Under the pieces are notes generated by a model. The model saw only the letters and a list, made by a program, of their open reading frames with translations, was not told the origin of the DNA and ran no database searches. This document shows, piece by piece, positions 33,500 through 44,479 of a stretch of DNA of 64,000 nt (the first letter of the stretch is position 1; each line of letters opens with the position of its first letter). A program made the position numbers and the translations under genes. The DNA is taken from the NCBI GenBank assembly GCA_029582165.1, contig CM055871.1:32129802-32193801 (forward strand). Direction: 5' to 3'. Source of the DNA: Portulaca oleracea (Eukaryota > Streptophyta > Magnoliopsida > Caryophyllales > Portulacaceae).

Positions 33500-33736
33500 A
33501 TGTTACGAGCATAGATATAATTAACAAACTATCGATACATCGATGAGCACAATTATTATCATTTTTTAAGGAGTAATTAGGAAAAATCATAACAGTTATA
33601 ATAAAAATTGAAAAAAAAATCTGGGACAAAGTTTCTAATTCACTAAAATTATAGGGAAGCGTTGTGCTAATTTTGGGAACAAACGCAGGTTAAAACCCAC
33701 GATATTTAGGATATACACTCGGTAATTGTTCAAAAA

Positions 33737-33900
33737 AAAATACTCCATCTATTCCATATTAATTGTCATATATTTGATTGTCACGGTCTTCAATGTATTC
33801 TTTGATCGATATTTCTTGTATAATATTATATTCACAATTACAATATTATATTTCTATGATAGTATTTTTCGTTATAAATGTGATGGTAGTATTTTTTTGA
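33737..33900. mobile_element. Partial Stowaway-like MITE
   Basis: Begins ATACTCCATCTATTCC. The interior (CACGGTCTTCAATGT, ATTATATTTCTATGATAGT) closely resembles the intact Stowaway at 54,662-54,923. The right terminus is missing. Confidence 0.5.
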
Positions 33901-33974
33901 GTGCACAAAAACAAAGTTCGGATTATTTTGGTCCAATCATCAAAAGTTGACATTATTAGAATCAATTTTCCTTA

Positions 33975-34655
33975 GTGCGTTTGGTTGGTCAATAACCTCA
34001 GGGAAATGGGCAATTTTCTCGGGTTGACTTATTTTTCTCGTGTTTGGATGTGGGTTGATATTGGGAAAAATTTCACGGTAGGCCCACCATTTTCTCCATC
34101 GAAAATGATAAACATCTTGACACAAGATGACTCTTAACCATCTTGCATTTCTTTTAAATCACTAATAAAATGAAATATAAGTGTATTTAAATCATTCTAA
34201 AGGTATCTTTCATTATTTTTAGGGTTACTACAACTTATAACAATTTTAAAATAATTATTTATTTATATTTATTTCATAAATATAAAACTATGTATAAAAT
34301 GTGGATTTTCTACTATAATTGATAAAATTAGGTTACTATTATATTTTTTCATCTAGCTAATAAGTAATATATTATTATAATTGATAAATATATATAATTA
34401 TTAAAGAAAATATTAATAAAAGTTACAAAAATGTGAAATATAAATAATTCAAGATGGTTAAGAACCATCTTGAGTCAAGATGGTTAAGAACCATCTTGAG
34501 TCAAGATGGTTATCATGGTCATTTCTCCATTTTCCAAGGGAAAAATTCCCTTATGGGGAATAAGGGAAATTTTTCCAAAGAAATCTTTCCCATGAAAAAC
34601 TTTTCATGAGAAATTTTCCAAAAATAATTTCCTGAGGTTCCTACCAAATACTCCC
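33975..34655. mobile_element. MITE-like element upstream of the methyltransferase gene
   Basis: The left end (GTGCGTTTGGTTGGTCAATA, then CCTCAGGGAAA) and right end (TTTCCTGAGG, then CCTACCAAATACTCCC) form imperfect inverted repeats. Subterminal AAGATGGTT/AACCATCTT words pair across the element, with a 26-bp unit repeated 2.4 times at 34,451-34,513. The target duplication is unclear. It ends about 100 bp before the TATA box of the methyltransferase gene, so it lies in its promoter region. Confidence 0.55.
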
Positions 34656-34751
34656 TAAAATAAATGATGTGATGGGATCATGTGATAAATATTTTACACG
34701 ATTTAGCACCCTACCAATGCCAAATTAAGTTGTAGTGAGATGGATGTTATC

Positions 34752-34759
34752 TATAAATA
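34752..34759 (+). promoter_or_regulatory. TATA box of SABATH methyltransferase
   Basis: TATAAATA in TTATCTATAAATAAGAGACC, 91 bp before the ATG, a normal plant TATA distance. Between it and the ATG a GCAT-CCGGCA word occurs twice (34,768-34,800). Confidence 0.7.
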
Positions 34760-34849
34760 AGAGACCATGCATCCCGGCAGTGTCATGCATACCGGCATTG
34801 TTTCACTAGAGCCTCACACAGAAGTCATCAAAATCATCAGGTGATCAAG

Positions 34850-37800
34850 ATGGACATGCTTCAAGTATTCCACATGAACAAAGGCCAAGATGAGGCCAGT
34901 TATGCCAAAAATTCCACTGTCCAGGCAAATTTCTCTCCTTTAATTACATGCATTACGATTCCATCTTTAAATTTTAATTAAAATGTGAATTTCGTTGGAG
35001 ATTAACTCATGTTTTTTGGATTGGATAGAATGAGGTTTGGATGGACTGGATTTGATTTAATTTGATTATATAAGTTATGATGTTTTTAGAGATGATGTTT
35101 TTTTAGGAAATTAGGTAAGATTTGAATTGGATCGGATTGAATTGGGAAGAGTTACCAATCCAAAAAACATGGTCTTAATTTGTTCACTCGTAATAAATTT
35201 AGTGAATCTTTGTTACTGTTGGATCACAATTAATGTTGTTTACGTCGTACATTTTCCAGAGCAAGATATTATCGATCACAAAGCCCTTTGTGGAGGCAGC
35301 CATCGGAGACTTCCTGGCAACCTGCGACAAAACTCCGGCGACAATCGCGATGGCGGACCTGGGGTGCTCCTCCGGGCCGAACGCCCTGAAAGCGATGGGG
35401 GAGGTCCTGGACGCGGTGGCGGAGAGATTCCCGAAGTCGCCGGAAATCATGGTGTTCCTGAACGACCTGCCGGGGAACGACTTCAACGAGGTGTTTACGT
35501 CGGTGGGGGATTTCCAGGCGAAGCTGGAGGAGGAAAAGGGACCCGGGTTTGGGCCGTGTTTCGTGGCGGGTCTACCCGGGAGCTTCCATGGGAGGCTGCT
35601 TCCTGACCGCTCGTTGAACTTTGTTCTTTCTTCTTCTAGCTTACACTGGCTATCTCGGGTAAGTTTACAAGTGACACCACCTCCTAAAACATCGTCCTTA
35701 AAAGATGCATGTATATATATGATGATAATGACGTGAAACTAATTTTAGATTGTGACCCGAAACTGATTTACATGGATGGGATTTTAGGGAACGTTTAATT
35801 GGTAGTAAATAGTAATTGCTATTTCTTCCATTCCCCACTTTATCTATCAGACTATCACCTTCGTATGTGTATTAGTTAAATTTAAAAAAAAATTATCAAT
35901 AATTTCTTAACATATATATATAGTCATATCTATCATATAAAAATTATTATCATTTGATTAATTATGAAAAATACTATCATAAAATTATAAAATTGTAATT
36001 TTTAAAAAATTATTATGTAATGTTAGGCAAAGATGAACCTTTGAGACTGTGAATTTTTTTTTAAAGTGATTATTAAATATGGACGACGGAGTAGCTAGAG
36101 TCTTTAGAAATTAAATAAGAGAATGTGCTTTTGAAATGTGAAGAGAAGAATTGTTAAATTTGGGAGATTTTTAATTAGCTCATAGGCTAAAGTGTTTGAA
36201 ACACATAGAAATTGAAGAATTATCGAAGAAACTATTACACTGTCAAGGTCAATAATGATGATCAACTTTTCAATTAATGGATATTTTCAAATGAGTGTTA
36301 TTGAACTGTTATTAGAATCAAGTAAGTTTTCTATAATCTATAATCTAAAATTAATACGTAGTATAAAATAGTTCATTTAACAAATTTGTCCTAAAAATTT
36401 TATTTTGGAGGACAATTAATTTAGGCCGGAGAGAGTACGTAGTTACTAATATCGAATATATGTACACAACAAGAAACATTATTTTGGGCAACAAAAAAGT
36501 TTGTTGTCTTAGATCAATTTTTGTTGCCCTTTTACATGGGACTACAGAAAAAAATTGTCAGGATTTGGTAGTTTTATGCTCGAAGCACAAAGTCCGGGCT
36601 ATAAAATTAGTAAAATTGGTAGTACAATGTAGTTGTGGTGGGCATGCAATCACCTAGTGTGTATTTGTGGCTTCAAAAAAAAATATATTCGCATTTAATA
36701 TTTTCTGCAGGTTCCACCGGGATTAGATGGTAAAGAGAACGTGGAAATGGTGAACAAAGGAAAGATATATTTATCAAAGACAAGTACAAAAGCCGTGATC
36801 AATGCATACGTAGCACAGTTCAGAGAGGATTTTATGTCATTTTTGAAAGCGAGATCAAAAGAAGTGATTCCTGGAGGTCGCATGGTACTGGCATTTATGG
36901 GAAGGACCTCAACTGACCCTACTTGTGAACAAGCAAGTGCTCCTTGGGAACTCATTGCTCTCGCCCTCAAAACTATGGTTTCTGAGGTAATTAACTACTC
37001 CCTTAACATGCAACCTTATTTTAATGTATAGGAAAATTGGATTATTTATGCGGTATTTTGCGGAATGGTGTGGTGAGGTGTGGTGGAATTGTGGTAGGTT
37101 ATTGGTAATTTGGTATGTGAGATAGGTGATGAGAAAGAATGTAAAAAGTAGAGGAGAAAAGTGAGGAGAGAGAAAAGTAATGATTTGTGGCAAATTGCGG
37201 TAGGTTGTGGCAAATTGCGATAAGCTGTGGCACCGCAGTTTGTCAACCGCAGAAAAGAACAGGGCCAAAAACCTCTGTGTTGAGTGATTGGATGATAATA
37301 ATTTGAATTTCAAACATGCGAAGAAAAACAAGAACGGGACACGGACCTTTTTTTTTTACCCACGAACTTTAAGGTCCTTTTTTATTTAGTCCACAAACTT
37401 TAATGTATAAAAAATTAACTTTGAAAATTAAGGGTTAAGAAAATTAATTACCCTAAAATAGAAGGTTGTTAGAACTATTAGGTGGTAGTAAATCAGACAT
37501 AAAATGGAATTTTAAGGTACTTAGGGGTCTAAGTAGCTCCGACATGACCAAGAAAAGTGTATTATAGCCTCAATATTAGTTTTAATATTAGTCCTTATGT
37601 TCGGAACCAATCGGGTGAGAAATTCAAACATGGGAAGTAAAAAAAACTGTACACGAGCCTTTTTTTCAACCCACAAATTTTAAGGTCATTTTTATTCAAC
37701 CCACAAACTTTTGGGATCCAAAAAGTTAACGTTCAAAATCAAGGGTCCAGAAAATAAATTACCCTATATTTTGGGGTCCAAAATGCAAAAAATCCAATAA

Positions 37801-38281
37801 ATGACACTAAATACTAGGATGACGGCATGCTAATTAGGAAGTACATATGTATATCTTGTAAAGCTATTTTACTACTACTGTTTCATTTTTTGTTTGAAAA
37901 TTTTCAATCATAATGTATATCTTGTAATTGTAGGGCCTTAGTGAAGAGGAGAAGGTAGATTACATCAATGTACCATACTATGCTCCATGCATTGAAGAAC
38001 TAAAGCAAATTGTAGAAGAAGATGCTTCATTTTCACTGGATAGATTTGAAGCCATTGAAGTTGAGTGGGATGGAGGAAATGCAATGGAGTCATCAAAAGA
38101 AACAAGAGGAGTTAGAATTGCCAAAATGCATAGAGCTGTGACTGAGTCTATGTTTGTGCATCATTTTGGAAGAGGAATTGTGGATCAACTCTTCATTAGG
38201 TATGCTAGGATTGTTGACCATCTTCTCTCCAAACAACCCCTCAAGTTAGTCAATTTGGTTATTTCACTATCTAGGAACTAG
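34850..38281 (+). CDS. SABATH family SAM-dependent carboxyl methyltransferase
   Basis: Four exons: 34,850-34,924, 35,260-35,658, 36,711-36,986 and 37,934-38,281, all phase 0, giving 365 aa, the usual SABATH length. The enzyme transfers a methyl group from S-adenosylmethionine to a small carboxylic acid in the cytosol. Visible: N-terminus MDMLQVFHMNKGQDEASYA; Gln25 at the substrate carboxylate; SAM motifs ADLGCSSGPNA (about 57-67) and FLNDLPGND (91-99); and SSSLHWLSR with His154-Trp155 in the aromatic pocket. Salicylate enzymes usually have Met at 154; His is common in benzoate, jasmonate and other acid methyltransferases, so the substrate is open. Intron 1 uses a GC donor (CAG|GCAAAT). Introns 2-3 are normal; intron 3 holds a MITE and a direct repeat. 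A LINE begins 110 bp after the stop. Confidence 0.88.
37034..37266. mobile_element. Tourist-like MITE in SABATH intron 3
   Basis: Right end AAGAACAGGGCC and the repeated internal GCGGT/ACCGC words match the element at 55,845-56,097 in the P450 gene. The left end (ATTATTTATGCGG) is decayed. Non-coding, roughly 230 bp. Confidence 0.55.
37340..37775. repeat. Direct duplication inside SABATH intron 3
   Basis: 37,340-37,460 and 37,650-37,770 are diverged direct copies, each containing CCCAC-AA-TTTAAGGTC, a CCACAAACTTT word and AAATTAATTACCCTA or AAATAAATTACCCTA. The block between holds the word TAGTAAATCAGACATAAAATG, also seen near 32,175. Confidence 0.55.
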
Positions 38282-38391
38282 CTACTAGCTAATGCTAGTA
38301 AATTTCATAAGACTACAACTTCCTCATAACATTTATCAAACTTGGAACACTAGTTACACTACTACTTGTTTTTTTTTTCTTTTAATGTGAG

Positions 38392-38437
38392 TGGCACATA
38401 AATCATCTTCTATAGGTTGATGTACCATAACTCTTAT

Positions 38438-38478
<41 letters not shown>

Positions 38479-41003
38479 AGAGAGATGGGAATGCTCCATT
38501 ACATTTGAATTTTGAAGTTTGCTTAGATGGCACCAGAGGAAGAACATGCAATATATGTGGGGAATCTACCAGAAAATATTGATAAGTATGGATTAAAAGG
38601 GATTTTTGGAATATATTGGCAGGTGAAAGAAGTGATAATACCTTGGAGGAGAAACCCAAAAGGAAGATATGGGTTTATTTATTTCTGGAATGAACGGGCA
38701 GTCATGGAAAGCATGGAAAGAATGGATGGGAGGTTAGTTAGGGGGAAGAGGTTACAGGTCCAGCGAGCAAGGAGAAGATTCAACAAAGTTTGGAGGAGGG
38801 GGGAATCAAAGCAAGTATGGAGCAGAAAAGAGTTGGTGCAAAACGGATGGAGAAGGAAGGAAGAAATGGACAAGGAAATGAGTTCTTTATTAAGAGTGGA
38901 GGGAGAGGTAAATGAAGGCATTCAAGAGTGGCTTCAACGAAGCTTGATATGCATCAGTCCACAGCCTCGAGATTTAGCGTCAATGTCCTCAGCCATAACC
39001 CACAACTATGGTCCAGTCTCTAAAGTGACTGCAATAAGCAGCACAAAGTTCATCATCACATTGCCAAAAGAAGAAGACGTGGCTGAGGCTTTCAAGAACC
39101 CACTGGAATTGGAGGTGTGGTTCTCTGACATTAGAAGGTGGTCTAGGTGTGAGACTTGTGAGGATAGAAGGGTTTGGTTAGATATCCATGGAATTCCTCC
39201 TCATGGTTGGAAGTGGGTGAACTTCCAAAGATGCATTCAACAATGGGGTATACTACTAAGCCTAGGGCAAAGTACATCAACAGAGGAGCATTTTGAGCAT
39301 ATGCGAGTTCAAATCCTGACAAAAGTGTTCTCAAGGATCGAAGGGAAGGTTCTGTTGACATTGGAAGATTGCTCATATACAATGTTCATAAAAGAGGCCA
39401 ACACTTATATGCATCCGCCGGTCACAAGATCTTGGGATGTAAATGATTCAGATGGTGAAGAGGAGCAAGAAAAAAACGCCAAACCGATCCTCCAACTTGG
39501 ACAATCAGGAAAAGGAATCCATGGAAAGGACTCCCGAAAGGAGCTCAATGAAGGATGGAGGAAAGCCAACTGCCCAGGAAATAGGAGATGAAGAGTCAGG
39601 GGAAGGATCAATAGCACATATTCAAATTAGCACCAAAGCTCGAGGCAACCAACAACAGTCAATGCAGAGGTTGAACAATAGTGGGTATGTTCAAGAGGTT
39701 GGATTAGTAGCTGAAAAGGTTCAAGCCTTGCAAGGGGAATCAGGGAATACTGTGGGAATAAATGTGTTGGAAGAGGTGCAACGGACACAAGGAAAACAGA
39801 AGGGCTGGGATGTTGACATGGGAAACTGCAGCACTGACAATAAATGCAATAATGATGAAATGAAGAACCAATTAATTGGGAATGAGGAGCTGCTTTCAGT
39901 ACACATTGAGCCTAGCGAGAACTATGTAATTGCCACACAAGGAGAAGATCTAAAAGTAGAGCAGAAGGTGGAGCTGATTGACAGCTCAGGAGAAATCCAA
40001 AGGAAAGTTGACAGAAAAATGTATGAGATAGCAAATGACATTGGCATGAGGTTCTTGGAGGATAGCCTATCACCAAGTAATTTTTCAAAGGAAAGAAAAG
40101 GTAGAAGCAGAGGAAGGAAGACAACTTGCAAGAGAAGAAGCCAAATTAAAGGCAAGAGAGGAAGAAACTAGATGTGGCTTGGAGCATGGAAGATCAGTGG
40201 CATGGGTAATGCAAACAAACAGAAATACATCCAGCAACTCACAAATGAAGTGTCTTAATGAGATTGGGATTATAGGAACTGAGTGTACTTCGTTCAGTCA
40301 TTCAGGCGTGAGGCAATGTTGGTGCAATGGAGATTAGGGTGAGTTGAACTCAGAGCTGTTAATTTTTTTGTGGAACTCCAACAAGTGGGATGTCAACAAC
40401 TGGGCATGACAAAAAAGGGATTGTTACAATCAATTTTTCTGCTTTGTTGAGGGAGACTATGGCATAAGGATGTTCAACATCAAACTATAAAAAGCAAAGG
40501 AAAGGTTGATGGAGGAATTAATTCTAGGAAAGGTTGCAATTGGAAAACAATTGGGGAAGGATGGGTGAGGTGCAGTTGCTATAAGGAACGAAAAGCAACA
40601 TCTACATATGAAAAGCAACAGCAAGTACACAGCAAGTGGAAAATTACCAATCTAGGGCAATTGGGCAATTGAGTAACAGTTGCAGCTGTAGCTGTAGCTT
40701 TTGCAAGGACATGAACAATTGGAATGCTGCAACTGTTGAAAGAAGAAGGGACGGCTGACATGGGAGTATAGGGTATGAATATGAAGACTTTGCAAGGATA
40801 AATTATGTTATGGGTTGGAATGCACATCAAAGTGGAAGGAATATTTTGGATGTATATGATATAGTTATGGAGGGCTAGCTATAGCACCCAGTGGGCTTCA
40901 ATTTTGTTTTGCTAGCATGGTGTAGGTGGTGTATCCCCTGTGAGCTTGTATTGCCGTCTTTCGGCTGTTATTTTGGGCCTTTGCCCGTACTAATCGAAAA
41001 AAA
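38392..41003 (+). mobile_element. L1-type LINE lacking ORF2
   Basis: Flanked by AATGTGAG at 38,384-38,391 and 41,004-41,011 (8 bp) and ending with oligo(A) after CCCGTACTAATCG. The 3' end carries a TTGGGCCTTTGCCC-type stem-loop common in plant LINEs. ORF1 is present, but the roughly 4 kb needed for endonuclease and reverse transcriptase are missing between about 40,170 and the 3' tail. A (GA)n run occurs at 38,441-38,484. Confidence 0.75.
38527..39591 (+). CDS. LINE ORF1 protein with RRM domain
   Basis: The 354-aa frame starts MAPEEEHAIYVGNLPENIDK. Residues 8-80 form an RNA-recognition motif with RNP2 (IYVGNL) and RNP1 (RYGFIYFWN). A basic linker follows, then a region ending RVWLDIHGIPPHGWKWVNFQ, which matches the second conserved block of plant L1 ORF1 proteins. 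Such proteins bind the element RNA. The biological C-terminus probably continues in the +1 frame 39,443-40,171 (lysine/serine-rich, ending KTTCKRRSQIKGKRGRN), because that frame is open for 242 codons and looks like an ORF1 tail; an indel near the A-run at 39,470 would explain the break. The GAGAGA tract just upstream may lie in the LINE 5' UTR. Confidence 0.7.
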   Translation: MAPEEEHAIYVGNLPENIDKYGLKGIFGIYWQVKEVIIPWRRNPKGRYGFIYFWNERAVMESMERMDGRLVRGKRLQVQRARRRFNKVWRRGESKQVWSRKELVQNGWRRKEEMDKEMSSLLRVEGEVNEGIQEWLQRSLICISPQPRDLASMSSAITHNYGPVSKVTAISSTKFIITLPKEEDVAEAFKNPLELEVWFSDIRRWSRCETCEDRRVWLDIHGIPPHGWKWVNFQRCIQQWGILLSLGQSTSTEEHFEHMRVQILTKVFSRIEGKVLLTLEDCSYTMFIKEANTYMHPPVTRSWDVNDSDGEEEQEKNAKPILQLGQSGKGIHGKDSRKELNEGWRKANCPGNRR

Positions 41004-41011
41004 AATGTGAG

Positions 41012-41310
41012 ACTATCTCTCTATAAATTTATTTTGATCGAGACGTACAACTTTGTGGTGACATACAACTTTAAATATAAGAGTGATAAACAGTTTATTT
41101 GAGATTACCAAAATTATTAGTTACATCTATATTTAAAATGTCATTCTAATGTAACTAATTATTAGCTATATAAATTATTGAATAGACCACAGTAAATGAA
41201 ATACATTTTACAATAATCTTACATTAGACAGTCTCTCTATAGAATATGCGGTAAATGTAATCTTAATTTTGTTTTATTTTCTTGATATATGACAGATATT
41301 CATACTAAAC

Positions 41311-41352
<42 letters not shown>

Positions 41353-41754
41353 AATAATCCCTACTTTCAATTTGTATTCAGGTGATCCAAAAAAAAAAAA
41401 AATTGTATTGTAGTGGTACCAAATCCATCACCACATGTTTTTTTTTATTTTTTTCATGCCTAGCCCATATTGTTTTTGTTTTTTTGATTATGCCTCCATA
41501 TAGGTAATGAAGTGTCGTTACTAAAACATTTTTTAAATTATTTTTTGAGACTCCGAGCAATTATTATGAATTTTTAAAATGAATAAAATTGAAAAAATCA
41601 TAAAAAATTGAAAAAAATTGGGAGAAATGCTGTAAATTCGTTAAAAATCGTGGTAAAGTGTTATACAAAGTTTTGAATCAAATGCAACACAAAATCTATG
41701 ATATTTAGGGTATACTCTCGATTACGTCCCACTACAATACAATTTTATTTATTT
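41012..41754. other. Intergenic with (AT)n run
   Basis: No gene. An (AT)n microsatellite occupies 41,317-41,350, followed by a partial copy of the small element seen at 41,755 and 62,036 (AATAATCCCTACTTTCAATT). Confidence 0.55.
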
Positions 41755-41834
41755 TTGGACCACTAGAATACAAATTGGAAGTAGGGATTATTGCCATCCA
41801 ATTTGCAAAAGTAGTGATTATTACAATCCAATTT

Positions 41835-41836
<2 letters not shown>
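41755..41836. mobile_element. Small (AT)n-linked repeat element
   Basis: The word set CCACTAGAATACAAATTGG, AGTAGGGATTATTGCCATCC and AATCCAATTTCCCTATAT recurs in inverted orientation at 62,036-62,126, and a fragment lies at 41,353. All three sit against long (AT)n runs, like the rice Micron type of microsatellite-associated element. The class is uncertain. Confidence 0.5.
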
Positions 41837-41923
<87 letters not shown>

Positions 41924-41945
41924 TGTATGTATGTATGTATGTATG
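41837..41945. repeat. (AT)n(GTAT)n compound microsatellite
   Basis: About 58 bp of AT repeats followed by about twelve ATGT units. ORFs of alternating Tyr-Ile or Tyr-Val-Cys-Met here are artefacts. Confidence 0.92.
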
Positions 41946-42156
41946 CACGCATGCATGCAAACGGTGAGAATTTTGATATGTGAGTTTCATAAGGGTATGT
42001 TTGGAATATTATAATTGGTGATATTTACCCTTTTGTTTAAAAGAAAAGTCATTATATACACATTAATTGCTAATGTGAGTTACTACGTAATACCAACAAT
42101 TAAATAAGTAATATTCACTAATTATAAAAATACAATAATATAATAAAAAAGAAAAG

Positions 42157-42588
42157 AATTATTGGATGATAATACCCTGAATTTTAGGGGTATTGGACAA
42201 TAATGCACTGAGCATTTTTCTTGGACTGGAATACACTGAACTTTGAGGGTATTGGACAATAATGCATTCAGACCAATTCAGCTGGTGGTCGACGCGGTGG
42301 CTGTCCTACTTTGAGGTGTCATTTTTCTATTTTTTTTTCAGAAAAAAACTTTTACCGTGTAAGAAAGTACACATAAGCATGATGACTAATATATTTTTTC
42401 GAAAAAAAAATAGAAAAACGATACCTCAAAGTAGGACAGCCACCGCGTCAACCACCAGTTGAATTGGTCTGAATGCATTATTGTCCAATACCCTCAAAAT
42501 TCAGTGTATTAGAGTTCAAGAAAAAAAATTCAGTGCATTATTGTCCAATACCCCTAAAATTTAGTGTATTATCATCATTCAATAATCC
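42157..42588. mobile_element. Foldback element with about 190-bp arms
   Basis: Left arm 42,157 to about 42,347 pairs with right arm about 42,398-42,588. Matched words include GGACAATAATGCA/TGCATTATTGTCC (each arm contains this twice) and CGCGGTGGCTGTCCTACTTT with its complement. The loop is roughly 50 bp. Non-coding, no confident target duplication. Confidence 0.75.
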
Positions 42589-42856
42589 AAAAGGAAATGG
42601 CATTCCATTTAAAATGGTTGTTAGTAAGAGCAATATATTTACTTGTAAATCACGAATTTCCAGGTTTAAAATAAATAAACACAAAAAGTTAGTGAACAAA
42701 TATGATGATTATATTAATTTCAAATGATTTTGGGTACAATATCTATGTATTTGTTACAAAATGAAAATGTATCTCCTCCGATTCGATCTCCTTGAATGAG
42801 TCTTGAATGAGTATGATTTTGGATGAATATAATCTTGGATGAATGTGGTCTTAAGT

Positions 42857-43374
42857 TGTTAGGAAAGTGTCCTAAAATCACCCAGTCTCTTGATCCCACA
42901 ATTATTTATTTCCTAATTGTATTATTATATTATTTAGGATTCCTTATTATATTAGGTTTCCTAATTGTATTAGATTCTAAATCTAATTGGAGTGGGAGTC
43001 AAAGTAGGTTTTTAGAGAGTTTTCCTTATAGAGAGTTTATAGAGATATTCTGAATTTCGTATTCCAATTGGTGAGAGAGTTTTGTTGAGAGTTTTGTTGA
43101 CTAAGAGCGTGTGTCTCTTTCGAGTGGATCTCTTTCAGTGTTTGAGATCTTTGTAATACTCTCTTTGTTGGATCTCGGGAGGACATCGTTCGTTGTACTC
43201 TCTACCATAGTGGATTCGTTTGTGCCTGTGGCGCCCGTGGTTTTTCTCGATTCGGGTTTCCACGTTAAAATTCTTGTCCCCTTTATTCTTGCATTTATTT
43301 TTCTCGATATCCGTAGTCATCTTCTTTTTCCGCTTCCATTATTATGTATTGCTGTTATAATTAAAATCCTAACA
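42857..43374 (+). repeat. TRIM LTR-A
   Basis: 518 bp starting TGTTAGGAAAGTGTCC and ending AATCCTAACA, directly followed by a primer-binding site. Confidence 0.85.
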
Positions 43375-43376
43375 AG

Positions 43377-43388
43377 TGGTATCAGAGC
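43377..43388 (+). other. TRIM primer-binding site (initiator Met tRNA)
   Basis: TGGTATCAGAGC, the standard plant PBS complementary to tRNA-iMet, two bases after the LTR. Its inverted counterpart GCTCTGATACCA occurs at 44,466-44,477 in the minus-oriented unit. Confidence 0.88.
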
Positions 43389-43658
43389 TATGGTGATTTA
43401 AATTTCGTGGAGTAAGGGTTCTTGTAAGAGCTTCGGTTATGAGAAGACTACATTCAAAAATTCGTTTGTTGGTATCGAGAAATTCGTTGGCAAGATCAGA
43501 TATGGGGTTTGTGAAGATTTTTGTTGGATCCATTTGTGACCGTTCAGCGGTTTGGCTACCCATCGCAGTTCTACCTTTCAGAGGTTCGTTGGCGATGAAG
43601 AAATTTTGGATCTTTCATTGATTTTAGTCCAAGGTGGAGTTTCCTCCCGGTCTTATGA

Positions 43659-44212
43659 AATTATAAGAGCAATACATAATAGGGAAAGCACCAAAATAAG
43701 ATGACTGCTAGATATCGAGAAAATAAATGCAAGAATAAAGGGGACTAGAATTTAACGTGGAAACCCAAATCGGGAAAAAACTACGGGCAGCACAAGCACA
43801 AACGAATCCACTATGGTAGAGAGTACAACGAACGATCTCCTCCCGAGATCCAACAAAGAGAGTATTACAAAGATCTCAAACACCGAAAGAGATCCACCCG
43901 AAAGAGACACATGCTCTTAGTCAACAAAACTCTCTCTTCAATTGGAATACGAAATTTCAGAGTATCTGAATACACCTCCTCCCATAGGAGGTGCCCCAAA
44001 CTTGGCCACACTAAACAAGGTGAACAAGACCCACTATTTATAGGGAAAACTCCTTATAAACCTAACTTGACTCCCACTTCAATTAGATTTAGAATCTAAT
44101 ACAATTAGGAAACCTAACATAATAAGGAAACCTAAATAATATCCTAACACAATTAGGAAACAAATAATTGTGGGATCAAGAGACTGGGTGATTTAAGGAC
44201 ACTTTCCTAACA
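43659..44212 (-). repeat. TRIM LTR-B (minus, missing its outermost bases)
   Basis: Reverse complement of the LTR, ending ACACTTTCCTAACA at 44,212. Its left end lacks the first roughly 12 bp and is joined to the + internal region through a short unrelated stretch (43,641-43,658), possibly filler DNA. Confidence 0.78.
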
Positions 44213-44479
44213 ATCTCCACCTTGGACTAAAATCAACGAAAGATCCAAAATTTCTTCATCGCCAACGAACCTCTGAAAGGTAGAACTGCGATGGGTAGCC
44301 AAAACGTTGAACGGTCACAAACTTGATCCAACAAAAATCTTCACAACCCCCATATCTGATCTTGCCAACGAATTTCTCGATATCAACGAATGAATTTCTG
44401 AATGCAGTCTTCTTATAACCAAAGCTCTTACATAAACTTTAAATCCGTGAAATTTGAACAACTTGGCTCTGATACCACT

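Noticed and set aside
33726..33950. 74-codon hydrophobic ORF suggesting a membrane protein
   Set aside because: It overlaps a partial Stowaway-like MITE and consists of AT-rich Ile/Phe/Tyr codons.
35127..35606. 159-codon ORF rich in Gly/Arg/Pro
   Set aside because: It is a shadow frame of the GC-rich SABATH exon 2; the true frame is 35,260-35,658.
39462..39480. A_AAA_AAC slippery heptamer in the LINE ORF1 frame, possible programmed -1 frameshift
   Set aside because: The zero-frame phasing fits a slippery site, but the downstream open frame (39,443-40,171) is +1, not -1, relative to ORF1. An ordinary indel is the simpler reading.
41763..42014. Tyr-Ile / Tyr-Val-Cys-Met repeat ORFs on both strands
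   Set aside because: They come from AT and GTAT microsatellites.
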